Below are positions 50,579 to 59,591 of a DNA stretch of 64,000 bases, in pieces. The notes below the pieces were generated by a model. That model searched no databases and was not told the origin of the DNA. It saw only the letters and a program-made list of their open reading frames with translations. The DNA is from CAMEON01 sp045645165 (GTDB lineage: Bacteria; Bacillota; Clostridia; Oscillospirales; CAG-272), in contig JAZRIF010000212.1 in the NCBI GenBank assembly GCA_045645165.1, forward strand, positions 1 through 64,000. The letters are read 5' to 3'. How positions within the stretch are numbered: the stretch's first letter is position 1; the number at the start of each line of letters is the position of its first letter. The translations under genes were made by a program, and so were the position numbers.

Positions 50579-53413
50579 ATGAAACCAAACTTCAAACGTA
50601 CCGTCATTGCACTCCTCTGTTCCTCCCTGTTGGGAGGCGCCATTGCGCTTTCGGGCTGCGCGCAAGCCGTAAGAAAAGACGAAACCGATATGTTGAATTC
50701 CCCTTCCTATTCTTTTGATCTGTTGTCTGCGGAAAAGCCCCAAGTAAACACCACCCTTCCCATCGGGTACATGGATCTGACCACCCACTACGGTTTTGCG
50801 GGGCCCGGTAACGTGGAATATGAGGTGACCGAGGGCTCCCACACCACCTTCACCGCCACCGCCGACGATCCCCTGCTCAACCTCTACACCCCCGAGTTCA
50901 AGCCCTCGGAGTGCAAGTCGGTGGCCATCATCTACCGCACCGACATGGACAAGGACGGCGAGCTGTACTGCAACCGCTCCGACGGCGTGCAGATGGGTCA
51001 GAAGGGTGGTATCCAGGTCTGGCGCTGGATCCCCACCAAGGAATTTGCCAAGATGGCCGTGGTCTGCGACGCCTGGAAGGACTGCGACGAGAGTGTGACC
51101 TTCACAGGCTGGCGCTTTGACCCCCTGAACCCCAGAATCAACCCCGGTGATTCCATTGACATCCGCTGTATTGCCTTCTTCGACACCGAGGACGGTGCGG
51201 AGGGCTTCAACTACGATGAATACAAAAAGCTTCTCGATTGGGAGAAACAAAACCCCGACAACGCTGAACCAGAAGAGGAGGAGACCGGTATGACCGTCGA
51301 TTGGACAGATCCCGCATACAAGGACATGGAGACCACCCTCGAGGACACCCGCGAAGGATCTCTGACCTTCACCGAGTCCGAGGACGGCAAGACTGTGACG
51401 ATCTCCTATAAGGTAGGTGACGAGACCAAGTCCTTCACCGTCCCTAACGACCCCATCTACCGTTTCGGCGGATATGCCGGCACCGACGATCTCGGCCGTT
51501 CGCTCTATGATGCAACCGAGGTCGGTGTCATCGGAGATAAGGGCGAGCATTACGTGGGTATGTTCTATTTCCTCTGGCACGGCAAGCATGCCCCCACCGA
51601 CAAGATCTACAATCTGCAGGAGATCCTGGACTCCACCCCCGATGCCGACAAGGGTAAGCTCTCCACCGGCAAGTACGGTAAACCCGGTGAGTTCCACTGG
51701 TTCGGCGAGCCCCTCTACGGCTACTACTACATCAACGACGAGTGGGTGCTCCGCAAGCACATGGAGCTGCTCACCAACGCAGGGGTAGATTTCCTGTTCT
51801 TCGACACCACCAATAACCACACCCATGCGGATACGGCTCTGAAGATCATGAAGATCCTCCACGAGATGAACGAGCAGGGCTATAACGCCCCCGGCGTTGT
51901 GTTCTACACCAACACCAACGCACACACCATGGTCAAGAATCTCTACTCCGAGATCTACGCCCAAAACCGCTACCCCGACACGTGGTTCTGTATTGATGGC
52001 AAGCCCGTCATGATCGGCCCTGCCGACGCCAATATTGACGATTTCTTTACCATGAAAATCAACCAATGGCCTACCGAGGAAAAGAATCACATCGACGCAT
52101 GGCCTTGGATGGACGGTAAGCGTCCCCAGTATATCTACAAGGACGGCGAGGGCAAAAAGTCTGCCATCAACGTCTCGGTAGCTCAGCACCGCAACACCTG
52201 GCGCTTCAGTGATTCCATCTACGATATGATGGATCGCGGCAATCTTGGCCGTTCCTACGGCGCCGCTAAGCTCACCGATAAGCTGACCGAGGAATACTAC
52301 AATGCCATCGCCGCCGATCCCGAGCTGTACAAACAGGGCCTCAACTTCCAGGCTCAGTGGGACGTAGCTCACAAGGCAGACGTTCCCTTCGTGCTGGTCA
52401 CGGGCTGGAACGAGTGGATCGCCCAGAGACAGTCCACCTCCAACGAGTACGCCCATTTCGTAGATCTGGCATCCGTGGAATTCTCCCGCGACATCGAAAT
52501 GATGAAGGGCGGCTACTTCGACAACTACTACATGCAGTTCGCCTCCAACATCCAGAAGTACAAAGGTGCGGCTCCCATCATTCTGCAGGATGCCCGCAAT
52601 CCCATCAACGTCACGGGCGGCTTTGACCAGTGGGATGCCGTCACCGTCACCTACACCGATTATACAAAGGACTGCCGCGACCGCGACTTCAACGGCTACG
52701 GCAATCAGGTCTACACCGACACCACCGGCCGCAACGATCTGGCCGCCTTCAAGATCACCCATGATACGAAAAACGTATACTTCTACGCAGAGGCTCGCTT
52801 CGATATCTCCAAGCCCGATACAGATTCCTCCTGGATGCAGCTCTTTATCGACGCCGATCAGAACGTAGAGACGGGCTGGTACGGCTACGACTACATCGTC
52901 AACTACTCCGCCAAGGATGAGTTCACCACCACCGTGGCCAAGTACAACGGCACCGACAACGCCTTCTCCTTCGAGGTGATCGGTGAGGTCTCCTACCGCG
53001 TCAAGGGCAATCGGATGATGATCGAAGTCCCCCTGGAGATGCTGGGTGTGACTCACCCCGATTACATGAACTTCCACTTCAAGTGGGTGGACAGCGATTC
53101 CAAGATGACCACCATGGAGCAGTTCTACACCGAGGGCGACGTTGCTCCTCTGGGACGCTTGAATTACGTATTCAACACCGTCATGCCCGGCAGCGTGCCT
53201 CCCGCAGAGGATGAGACCGAAGCTTCCACCAACGGGGAAACCGGTTCTGTGAGCGAGCCGGTTACCAATGAGACTGCCGCTACGACCGGGACTGAAACCG
53301 AAACCGATGGCAAAGATTCCAAGGGTTGCGGCTCGGTGCTTCCCTCTTTGGTTCTGCCCCTCGCCCTGGCAAGCGGCGCGGCTTTGACCGTGAAGCGCAA
53401 GAAGGAAGATTAA
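50579..53413 (+). CDS. Large secreted GH71/99-like lipoprotein
   Basis: The 944-residue product has a lipoprotein signal (IALLCSSLLGGAIALSGC), a middle TIM-barrel-like region related to GH71/GH99 or DUF5010 (YVGMFYFLWHGKHAP, AGVDFLFFDTTNNHTH, FVLVTGWNEWIAQRQ), and a C-terminal CBM9-like beta-sandwich (ITHDTKNVYFYAEARFDIS, SSWMQLFIDADQNVETGWYG). It ends in a Thr/Glu-rich linker, KGCGS, a membrane segment (LPSLVLPLALASGAAL) and KRKKED, a second envelope anchor. It is likely an endo-acting surface glycanase; the substrate is unknown. The Met follows AAAGGAAAT. Confidence 0.75.
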   Translation: MKPNFKRTVIALLCSSLLGGAIALSGCAQAVRKDETDMLNSPSYSFDLLSAEKPQVNTTLPIGYMDLTTHYGFAGPGNVEYEVTEGSHTTFTATADDPLLNLYTPEFKPSECKSVAIIYRTDMDKDGELYCNRSDGVQMGQKGGIQVWRWIPTKEFAKMAVVCDAWKDCDESVTFTGWRFDPLNPRINPGDSIDIRCIAFFDTEDGAEGFNYDEYKKLLDWEKQNPDNAEPEEEETGMTVDWTDPAYKDMETTLEDTREGSLTFTESEDGKTVTISYKVGDETKSFTVPNDPIYRFGGYAGTDDLGRSLYDATEVGVIGDKGEHYVGMFYFLWHGKHAPTDKIYNLQEILDSTPDADKGKLSTGKYGKPGEFHWFGEPLYGYYYINDEWVLRKHMELLTNAGVDFLFFDTTNNHTHADTALKIMKILHEMNEQGYNAPGVVFYTNTNAHTMVKNLYSEIYAQNRYPDTWFCIDGKPVMIGPADANIDDFFTMKINQWPTEEKNHIDAWPWMDGKRPQYIYKDGEGKKSAINVSVAQHRNTWRFSDSIYDMMDRGNLGRSYGAAKLTDKLTEEYYNAIAADPELYKQGLNFQAQWDVAHKADVPFVLVTGWNEWIAQRQSTSNEYAHFVDLASVEFSRDIEMMKGGYFDNYYMQFASNIQKYKGAAPIILQDARNPINVTGGFDQWDAVTVTYTDYTKDCRDRDFNGYGNQVYTDTTGRNDLAAFKITHDTKNVYFYAEARFDISKPDTDSSWMQLFIDADQNVETGWYGYDYIVNYSAKDEFTTTVAKYNGTDNAFSFEVIGEVSYRVKGNRMMIEVPLEMLGVTHPDYMNFHFKWVDSDSKMTTMEQFYTEGDVAPLGRLNYVFNTVMPGSVPPAEDETEASTNGETGSVSEPVTNETAATTGTETETDGKDSKGCGSVLPSLVLPLALASGAALTVKRKKED

Positions 53414-53438
53414 TTGCAACAAGTATAACTACGAAACA

Positions 53439-53475
53439 AAAAGCGGCTGTCCTACAAAGGGCAGTCGCTTTTGTT
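53439..53475 (+). terminator. Terminator of the GH71/99-like gene
   Basis: AAAAGCGGCTGTCC pairs with GGGCAGTCGCTTTT (with G-U pairs) followed by TTTG. It lies 25 bases after the stop. Confidence 0.7.
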
Positions 53476-53508
53476 TGGGAAGAAATTTCAAATTGGGGTT
53501 TGTCTATG

Positions 53509-53742
53509 CCTTCTCCAGCGGAGAAGGGGGACCATCCGAAGGATGGTGGATGAGGAGAGCATTTGTAGGCTAACTTACCTGGTGTTCACTCAACCTCCCT
53601 ATCTTTTACTGGCACAAAGAATGGCAAAAAACTCAACTGTTGCCCATAAAGTTGTAGGATAGTTGCCTCACATCCGAATGGTTGCCCTTCATCCGCTCTC
53701 CTCATCCACCGCTGCGCGGTCCCCCTTCCCCGCTGGGGAAGG
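53509..53742. repeat. 234-bp inverted-repeat element
   Basis: The left arm (53509-53560: CCTTCTCCAGCGGAGAAGG..GGTGGATGAGGAGAGC in two parts) is mirrored by the right arm (53695-53742). Both ends carry CCTTC-CCAGCGG-type caps and share GGTGGATGAGGAGAGC. About 135 non-coding bases lie between. This looks like a miniature inverted-repeat transposable element. A further hairpin, GCCGAGC-AA-GCTCGGC, follows at 53745-53760. The element fills the 53414-53781 gap. Confidence 0.75.
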
Positions 53743-53781
53743 CCGCCGAGCAAGCTCGGCAAGGGAGCGATAAACCCAAAT

Positions 53782-54330
53782 TTACCGTTCCCTCCGTCGC
53801 GCATTGGCCGCCAGGTCGTTCTGATGGATCTTTCGGCTTCGGAGCAGAGTCAGAACGCACAGGACAACAGCGGCGTACACGAAGCCCACCACCGAACGGA
53901 GAACGGGCACGGGAATCAGCCCGCTGAAGGGGCCTAAGGCAAACAGGCACGCGGTTGCAATGGGATTGGGTGTAGGACTGGGGAAAATAAAGCAGGAGAT
54001 TTCGATAGCGACAGTGGCGAGAGCGTAAATAGCCAGAATAAATTTTCCGTCGGCACGGAAAAATCCCAGCAGCTCCTGCTTCATGTCAACCTTGTCGGTA
54101 TGTACAACGTAGGTACTGATGCGGGGAAACATGTGAAACCGATAGAAAAAGACTGCGTAGCAAGCCATGGTCAGAACGTACATGATGGAGTCTCGGATAA
54201 GCCGGCTCTCAAATTCCATCAGCACAGCCGCGAGGATGATCGAGAAGACGAGAAGCATACCGAAGCACGCCAGGGATGTCTTGACGACGTCCCATAAACA
54301 AGTCAGCCACAGATTCTTTGACTTTGCCAT
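53782..54330 (-). CDS. Four-TM membrane protein of unknown function
   Basis: The 182-residue product has about four membrane segments (SLACFGMLLVFSIILAAVLM, IMYVLTMACYAVFFYRFHM, FILAIYALATVAIEISCFIF, VLRSVVGFVYAAVVLCVLTL), separated by short loops. The C-terminus is basic. No family was recognised. It has GGAGG before its ATG and its own strong promoter upstream. Monocistronic. Confidence 0.6.
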   Translation of the reverse strand: MAKSKNLWLTCLWDVVKTSLACFGMLLVFSIILAAVLMEFESRLIRDSIMYVLTMACYAVFFYRFHMFPRISTYVVHTDKVDMKQELLGFFRADGKFILAIYALATVAIEISCFIFPSPTPNPIATACLFALGPFSGLIPVPVLRSVVGFVYAAVVLCVLTLLRSRKIHQNDLAANARRRER

Positions 54331-54360
54331 ACAAAATGACCTCCTGAATTTTATGCCGTC

Positions 54361-54389
54361 ATTATATCACATCACGCGTTCATTGTCAA
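54361..54389 (-). promoter_or_regulatory. Sigma-A promoter of the four-TM protein gene
   Basis: On the minus strand TTGACA, 17-base spacer, TATAAT, about 30 bases before the ATG. Confidence 0.85.
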
Positions 54390-54505
54390 TACTGTTTCTG
54401 CTATTATCTTTAAAGTTCATTTGATTGCATATATTCCCCCCTCGTTTTTTGTGCAATTCATCCATTTTCTTCCCTACTTTCTTATAAGAATCCCCATTTT
54501 TCCAT

Positions 54506-54534
54506 TTGACATTTTCTTCTTTTTGTGGTATAAT
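54506..54534 (+). promoter_or_regulatory. Sigma-A promoter of the DUF512-der-obgE run
   Basis: TTGACA, 17-base spacer, TATAAT, about 75 bases before the DUF512 ATG. It is back to back with the leftward promoter at 54361-54389. Confidence 0.85.
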
Positions 54535-54608
54535 ATAAGTTGGATTATTATGTATCACTATGCCGTCTGCAAATCTTTTGCAAACCGGAGGAAAGGAGCC
54601 CCGAAAGC

Positions 54609-55922
54609 ATGGTCAGAATCACCTCCGTCACCCCTCACAGCCGCGCCGAAAGGCACGGAATCCTGGCGGGAGACATCCTCATATCCATCAACAGCCGCGA
54701 GGTCACCGACGTACTGGATTACCGCTTCTTCCTCACCGCCACCGAAGTTAAGCTGGCGCTTGAGCGGGACGGCACCCCCTTCGAGGTCACCATCCGCAAG
54801 CGGGAGTACGACGATATCGGTCTGGACTTCGAGACTCCCCTCATGGACAAGAAGCACTCCTGCGAGAACAAGTGCATCTTCTGCTTCATCGACCAGCTTC
54901 CCAAAGGGATGCGGGAAACCCTGTACTTTAAGGACGACGACAGCCGCCTGTCCTTCCTCCACGGCAACTTCATCACCATGACCAACCTCCGAGACAAGGA
55001 CATCGACCGCATCATCGAGATGCACATCTCCCCCGTTAACGTCTCGGTGCATACCACCAACCCCGAGCTGCGGGTGAAGATGATGCACAACAAACGGGCG
55101 GGACTGGTGCTGGATTACCTCCCCCGACTGGCCGAGGCGGGCATCACCCTGTGCGGACAGCTGGTTCTTTGCCGCGGCATCAACGACGGCGAGGAATTGG
55201 ATCGCTCCATGCGTGACCTCTACGCCCTGGGCGACGCTATGGAGAGCGTGTCCATCGTCCCCGCGGGTCTGACCAAGCATCGGGACAAGCTTTATCCCCT
55301 GACTACCTACACCCCCGAGGAGGCCGCCGCCGTGATACGGCAGGTAGAGGCCTTCGCGGAGAAGTGTCTGGTCGAGTGTGGCTCCCGCAAGTTCTTCTGC
55401 GCCGATGAGCTGTACCTCAAGGCGGGGCTCCCCCTCCCCACCGAGGACTACTACGAGGGTTATGCCCAGATCGAGAACGGCGTGGGGATGATCACTTCCC
55501 TGCTCACCGAGTTCGACGACGAGATGAACTTTCTCGACGAGTATCTGCCCGACTACAAGGCCCCCCGTACCGTATCGGTTTGCACGGGTGTGGCCGCCTA
55601 CCCCACCGTCTGTGCCATGGCCGCCCGCTTGGAAGCTGTGGTGGAGGGACTGACCATCCACGTCTACGAGATCATCAACCACTTTTTCGGCGAATCCGTC
55701 ACCGTGGCGGGACTGCTGACAGGCCAGGATATGTACAAGCAGCTTGCAGGCAAAGAGCTGGGGGATGAGCTCATCATTCCCGAGAACACCCTCCGCGCCG
55801 ACGAGGCCATGTTCCTCGACGATATGACCCCCGCCGAGTTGTCCGAAAAACTGAATGTGCCCATCCGCGCGGGTAAGAATAACGGTGCGGAGTTTATCCG
55901 CGAGATGTTAGGCATCGAATAA
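54609..55922 (+). CDS. DUF512-family radical SAM protein with PDZ domain
   Basis: The 437-residue product has an N-terminal PDZ-like domain (HGILAGDILISINSREVTD), a radical-SAM cluster motif HSCENKCIFCFIDQLPKG, NVSVHTTNPELR and a C-terminal DUF512 block with FSVCTG-like TVSVCTGVAAYP and IINHFFGESVTVAGLLTG. The gene is next to der in many Firmicutes; its substrate is unknown, perhaps tied to ribosome assembly. The Met at 54609 was chosen because AAAGGAG is nearby and the PDZ begins right after; 23 extra upstream residues would overlap the promoter leader. Confidence 0.9.
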   Translation: MVRITSVTPHSRAERHGILAGDILISINSREVTDVLDYRFFLTATEVKLALERDGTPFEVTIRKREYDDIGLDFETPLMDKKHSCENKCIFCFIDQLPKGMRETLYFKDDDSRLSFLHGNFITMTNLRDKDIDRIIEMHISPVNVSVHTTNPELRVKMMHNKRAGLVLDYLPRLAEAGITLCGQLVLCRGINDGEELDRSMRDLYALGDAMESVSIVPAGLTKHRDKLYPLTTYTPEEAAAVIRQVEAFAEKCLVECGSRKFFCADELYLKAGLPLPTEDYYEGYAQIENGVGMITSLLTEFDDEMNFLDEYLPDYKAPRTVSVCTGVAAYPTVCAMAARLEAVVEGLTIHVYEIINHFFGESVTVAGLLTGQDMYKQLAGKELGDELIIPENTLRADEAMFLDDMTPAELSEKLNVPIRAGKNNGAEFIREMLGIE

Positions 55923-55934
55923 ACCCTCAAACCG

Positions 55935-56019
55935 TAGGGGCTGGCGCCCTCGACAGCCCGCTCCCCTTCACACATCGTCTATCATCCGTTATCGGGGCGT
56001 CGAAGGCGCCGCCCCCTAC
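55935..56019. repeat. 85-bp imperfect palindromic element between DUF512 and der
   Basis: GTAGGGGCTGGCGCCCTCGACAGCCCG-type left arm (27 bases, 55935-55961) is mirrored with about five mismatches by the right arm 55993-56019. It resembles the dispersed REP-like hairpins of gut Clostridia. It does not appear to end transcription of der, which follows. Confidence 0.6.
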
Positions 56020-56058
56020 CACATTTGAAACGCCCCCTTTTGAAAGGAGACCATAATC

Positions 56059-57453
56059 ATGTCCAAGCCTATCATCGCCGTCGTTGGCCGTCCCAACGTC
56101 GGTAAATCTACCCTTTTCAATAAGCTCATCGGTGAGCGCCGCTCCATTGTGGAGGACACCCCCGGTGTCACCCGCGACCGCATCTACGGCGAGACCGAAT
56201 GGAACGGCCGCCAGCTTGTCCTCATCGACACGGGCGGTATCGAGCCCAAGACCGACGACATCATCCTGTCCCAGATGAAGGTACAGGCTCAGGTGGCTAT
56301 CGACGACGCCGACGTCATCATCTTCATGTGCGACGTCCGCACGGGTCTGACCGCCGCTGACCGCGACATTGCCGTCATGCTTCAGAAGAGCGGCAAGCCC
56401 ATCATTCCCTGCATCAACAAGTGCGACCGCGTAGGTGACCTGCCCTACGAGTACTACGAGTTCTACGAGCTGGGCTTCGACTGCGATCCCGTGGCGGTGT
56501 CCTCCATCCACGGCTCGGGTACCGGTGACCTGCTGGACGCCTGCTGTGACGCTCTTTCCGGCTGGGAGGAGGGCGAGGAGGAAGAGAGCGGCATCAAGAT
56601 TGCCGTTATCGGTAAACCCAACGCGGGCAAGTCCTCCATCGTCAACCGTTTCCTCGGTGAGAACCGCATGATTGTTTCCGACATTGCGGGTACCACCCGT
56701 GACGCCGTGGACACCCGTGTGGTCAACGAGCGCGGTACTTTCACCTTCATCGACACCGCAGGTATCCGCCGTCAGTCCAAGATCGGAGATCAGATCGAGA
56801 AGTACAGCGTTCTCCGCGCCCACATGGCGGTGGAGAGAGCCGACGTATGCCTCCTCATGATCGACGCCTCGGTGGGCATCACCGAGCAGGACGAAAAGAT
56901 CGCGGGCATTGCTCATGAGGCGGGCAAGGCCACCATCATCGTGGTCAACAAGTGGGATTCCATTGAAAAGGACAATTCCACCGTTAAGGCCTTTACCGAC
57001 CGCATCCGCGAGGCGCTGGCCTACATGCCTTACGCCCCCATCACCTTCGTTTCCGCCAAGACGGGTCAGCGCATCGATGGACTTTACGATCTGATCCTTT
57101 CGGTCTACGAGCAATCCCATCTCCGTATCACCACGGGCGCCCTCAATGACGTGCTGGGCGAGGCTATGATGCGGGTTCAGCCTCCCACAGACAGAGGTAA
57201 GCGCCTTAAGATCTACTATATGACCCAGACCCAGATTGCGCCCCCCACTTTCGTGTTGTTCTGCAATTCGGCTGAGCTGTTCCACTTCTCCTATCAGCGG
57301 TATATCGAAAACTGCCTGCGGGAGACTTACGGCTTCAAGGGTACGCCCATCAAGATGATCATCAAGCAGAAGGGCGACGATCCCGAGATCAACGTCAGGG
57401 GTAAGAAAGAGCAAAAAGAAACAAATACCAATGATGATGGATGGGATGAATAA
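56059..57453 (+). CDS. der: Ribosome-associated GTPase Der (EngA)
   Basis: The 464-residue product has two G domains: GRPNVGKSTLFNKL with DTGGIEPKTDD and NKCDRVGD, and GKPNAGKSSIVNRFLGE with DTAGIRRQSK and NKWDSIEKD, then a C-terminal KH-like domain. Der acts in 50S ribosome assembly and is essential. AAAGGAG precedes its ATG. Confidence 0.97.
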   Translation: MSKPIIAVVGRPNVGKSTLFNKLIGERRSIVEDTPGVTRDRIYGETEWNGRQLVLIDTGGIEPKTDDIILSQMKVQAQVAIDDADVIIFMCDVRTGLTAADRDIAVMLQKSGKPIIPCINKCDRVGDLPYEYYEFYELGFDCDPVAVSSIHGSGTGDLLDACCDALSGWEEGEEEESGIKIAVIGKPNAGKSSIVNRFLGENRMIVSDIAGTTRDAVDTRVVNERGTFTFIDTAGIRRQSKIGDQIEKYSVLRAHMAVERADVCLLMIDASVGITEQDEKIAGIAHEAGKATIIVVNKWDSIEKDNSTVKAFTDRIREALAYMPYAPITFVSAKTGQRIDGLYDLILSVYEQSHLRITTGALNDVLGEAMMRVQPPTDRGKRLKIYYMTQTQIAPPTFVLFCNSAELFHFSYQRYIENCLRETYGFKGTPIKMIIKQKGDDPEINVRGKKEQKETNTNDDGWDE

Positions 57454-57500
57454 TCTCCCCGAATCATCAAGACAACTCCATTTGAAAGGAGATTCATAAT

Positions 57501-58799
57501 ATGCAATTTTTCGACCACGTAAAAGTCTATCTCAAGGCCGGAAACGGCGGCAATGGTGCCATTGCCTTCCACCGCGAGAAGTACGTCTCCCACGGCGGCC
57601 CCAGCGGGGGTGACGGCGGAAACGGAGGTAATATCGTCTTCCGCGTGGACAAGGGCACCAATACCCTGCTGGCTTACCGCTATAAGCACCACTTCACCGC
57701 CCAGAACGGCGGTAACGGGCAGCCCGAGAAGTTCCACGGTGCCAATGCCGAGGATCTGATCCTGCCTGTACCGGAAGGTACGGTCATCAAGGATGCCGCC
57801 ACGGGCAAGGTCATCCACGATATGTCCGAAAATGGCGGCGCGGACTACATCTGCTGCCGCGGCGGCCGCGGAGGCTGGGGCAACCGCCACTTCGCCACCG
57901 CCACCCGTCAGGCTCCCCAGTTCGCCAAGAACGGTACCCGCGGCGAAGAACGCGAAGTGATCATGGAACTGAAGATGATCGCCGACGTAGGACTCATCGG
58001 CTATCCCAGCGTGGGTAAGTCTTCCCTTCTGGCTCGCATCAGCGCCGCTCGTCCCAAGATCGCGGACTACCACTTCACCACCCTGTCCCCCAATCTGGGT
58101 GTGGTTTCCGTCCCCGGTGGAGACGGCTTCGTGGCCGCCGACATTCCCGGACTCATCGACGGTGCCGCCGAGGGAGCGGGTCTGGGTCACGATTTCCTGC
58201 GTCACATCGACCGCTGCCGTCTGCTCCTCCACGTGGTGGATATCTCCTGCTTTGAGGGACGTGATCCCATCGAGGACGTGAAGAACATCAACTCCGAGCT
58301 GGAGAAGTACAGTCCCGAGCTGGCCACTCGCCCCCAGATCATCATCGCCAACAAGTGCGATGCCCTGGATGAGGAGGTCGTGGACGTGCAGGCCTTCGAG
58401 GACTTCGTGGACGAGAACGAGTGGGAGATGATCTACGTGTCGGCCGCCACGGGCGAGGGCATTCAGGACATGATCTTCCGTGTGGCTGAACGCCTCAAGA
58501 TGCTTCCCCCCATCACGGTTTATGAGAGCGAAGTGTCCAAGGGCGAGGCGCTCCTGTCCGATATTGCCGGAGCCGGTATCAAGGATACCGTCATCCGTCA
58601 GGAGAACCGCACCTTCTTCGTGGAGGGCGACTGGATCTACAACCTCATGGGTCGTATCAACTTCGACGATTACGAATCCCTCAACTACTTCCAGCGCGTC
58701 CTGCAGAATAGCGGCGTGTTTGAAATGCTGGAGGAGCGCGGATGTAAGGACGGAGATACGGTTTCCATTTACGAGTTTGAGTTTGATTATGTAAAATAA
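57501..58799 (+). CDS. obgE: GTPase Obg (CgtA)
   Basis: The 432-residue product shows the glycine-rich Obg N-domain (KAGNGGNGAIAFHREKYV, GGPSGGDGGNGGN), the G domain with GYPSVGKSSLLARIS and DIPGLIDGAAEGAGLGHDFL, and a C-terminal OCT domain. Obg links ribosome assembly, stringent response and sporulation control. AAAGGAG precedes the ATG. der and obgE are separated by 47 bases without a visible terminator. Confidence 0.97.
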   Translation: MQFFDHVKVYLKAGNGGNGAIAFHREKYVSHGGPSGGDGGNGGNIVFRVDKGTNTLLAYRYKHHFTAQNGGNGQPEKFHGANAEDLILPVPEGTVIKDAATGKVIHDMSENGGADYICCRGGRGGWGNRHFATATRQAPQFAKNGTRGEEREVIMELKMIADVGLIGYPSVGKSSLLARISAARPKIADYHFTTLSPNLGVVSVPGGDGFVAADIPGLIDGAAEGAGLGHDFLRHIDRCRLLLHVVDISCFEGRDPIEDVKNINSELEKYSPELATRPQIIIANKCDALDEEVVDVQAFEDFVDENEWEMIYVSAATGEGIQDMIFRVAERLKMLPPITVYESEVSKGEALLSDIAGAGIKDTVIRQENRTFFVEGDWIYNLMGRINFDDYESLNYFQRVLQNSGVFEMLEERGCKDGDTVSIYEFEFDYVK

Positions 58800-58818
58800 T
58801 TCTCCGTAAAGGAGAACC

Positions 58819-58885
58819 TGCCCCTCCCGCCATAGTGGAAAATCCCAACGCCGACTTCCATTCCCAAAGATTTACGGGAGGGGCA
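58819..58885. repeat. Inverted repeat between obgE and ppa
   Basis: TGCCCCTCCCG at 58819-58829 is the exact complement of CGGGAGGGGCA at 58875-58885. Between are 45 non-coding bases. It may be a terminator-type hairpin for obgE or another dispersed element. Confidence 0.5.
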
Positions 58886-58926
58886 AGTCCCTCCCCTGCG
58901 ACAAATAATATATAAGGAGGCTCCCC

Positions 58927-59469
58927 ATGAACGTTTGGCACGACATCGACCCCGCCGAGATCACTCCCACGGACTTCACCGCCGTCATTGAGATCCCCAA
59001 GGGCTCCAACTGCAAGTACGAGCTGGACAAGAAGAACGGTATGCGCCGTCTGGACCGCGTTCTGTACACCGCCACCCACTACCCTGCCAACTACGGCTTC
59101 ATCCCCCGCACCTACGCCGACGACGGCGACCCCCTGGACGTGCTGGTGCTGTGCGCCGAGCCCATCTACCCCATGACCCTGGTGCAGGTCTACCCCATCG
59201 GTTGTATGCGTATGTACGACGGCGGCAAGCTGGACGACAAGATCATCGCCGTTCCCTTCTCCGACCCCTCCTACCACGGCATCAAGTCCATCGACGAGCT
59301 GCCCGCCCACATTTTCGACGAAATCATGCACTTCTTCACGGTCTACAAGCAGCTGGAGAACAAGCAGACCGCCGTCAAGGAGCTGTTCGACCGCAAGGAG
59401 GCCGAGGAGATCATCCAGATGTGCATAAACCAGTACAACGAGAAGTTTGTGAACGGTCAGGGCGAGTAA
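58927..59469 (+). CDS. ppa: Family I inorganic pyrophosphatase
   Basis: The 180-residue product has the family I active-site set: KGSNCKYELDKKNG, YPANYGFIPRTYADDGDPLDVLVL with the metal-binding DxDPxD pattern, and DDKIIAVPFSDP. It hydrolyses PPi to drive biosynthesis. TAAGGAGG precedes its ATG. Confidence 0.95.
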   Translation: MNVWHDIDPAEITPTDFTAVIEIPKGSNCKYELDKKNGMRRLDRVLYTATHYPANYGFIPRTYADDGDPLDVLVLCAEPIYPMTLVQVYPIGCMRMYDGGKLDDKIIAVPFSDPSYHGIKSIDELPAHIFDEIMHFFTVYKQLENKQTAVKELFDRKEAEEIIQMCINQYNEKFVNGQGE

Positions 59470-59514
59470 TCCCTGCTAAAATAGCCCGATTACCCGCAAA
59501 TTCAAATAATTCCC

Positions 59515-59543
59515 TTGACAAATCCGCTTTCGTGTGGTACAAT
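59515..59543 (+). promoter_or_regulatory. Sigma-A promoter of glyS
   Basis: TTGACA, 17-base spacer, TACAAT, about 45 bases before the glycyl-tRNA synthetase ATG. The short leader leaves no room for a T-box. Confidence 0.85.
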
Positions 59544-59591
59544 ACTATTTGATTTTATTTCCATTGAATACTGTAAGAGAGGTATATAACC

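Noticed and set aside
50507..53422. Long open frame opposite the GH71/99-like gene
   Set aside because: It is GC-bias shadow of the real gene: the plus-strand product has a lipobox, recognisable domains and a Shine-Dalgarno, while the opposite frame is a Gly/Val/His-rich run with none.
59544..59591. T-box leader for glyS
   Set aside because: Only about 45 bases separate promoter and ATG, with no specifier or T-box sequence.
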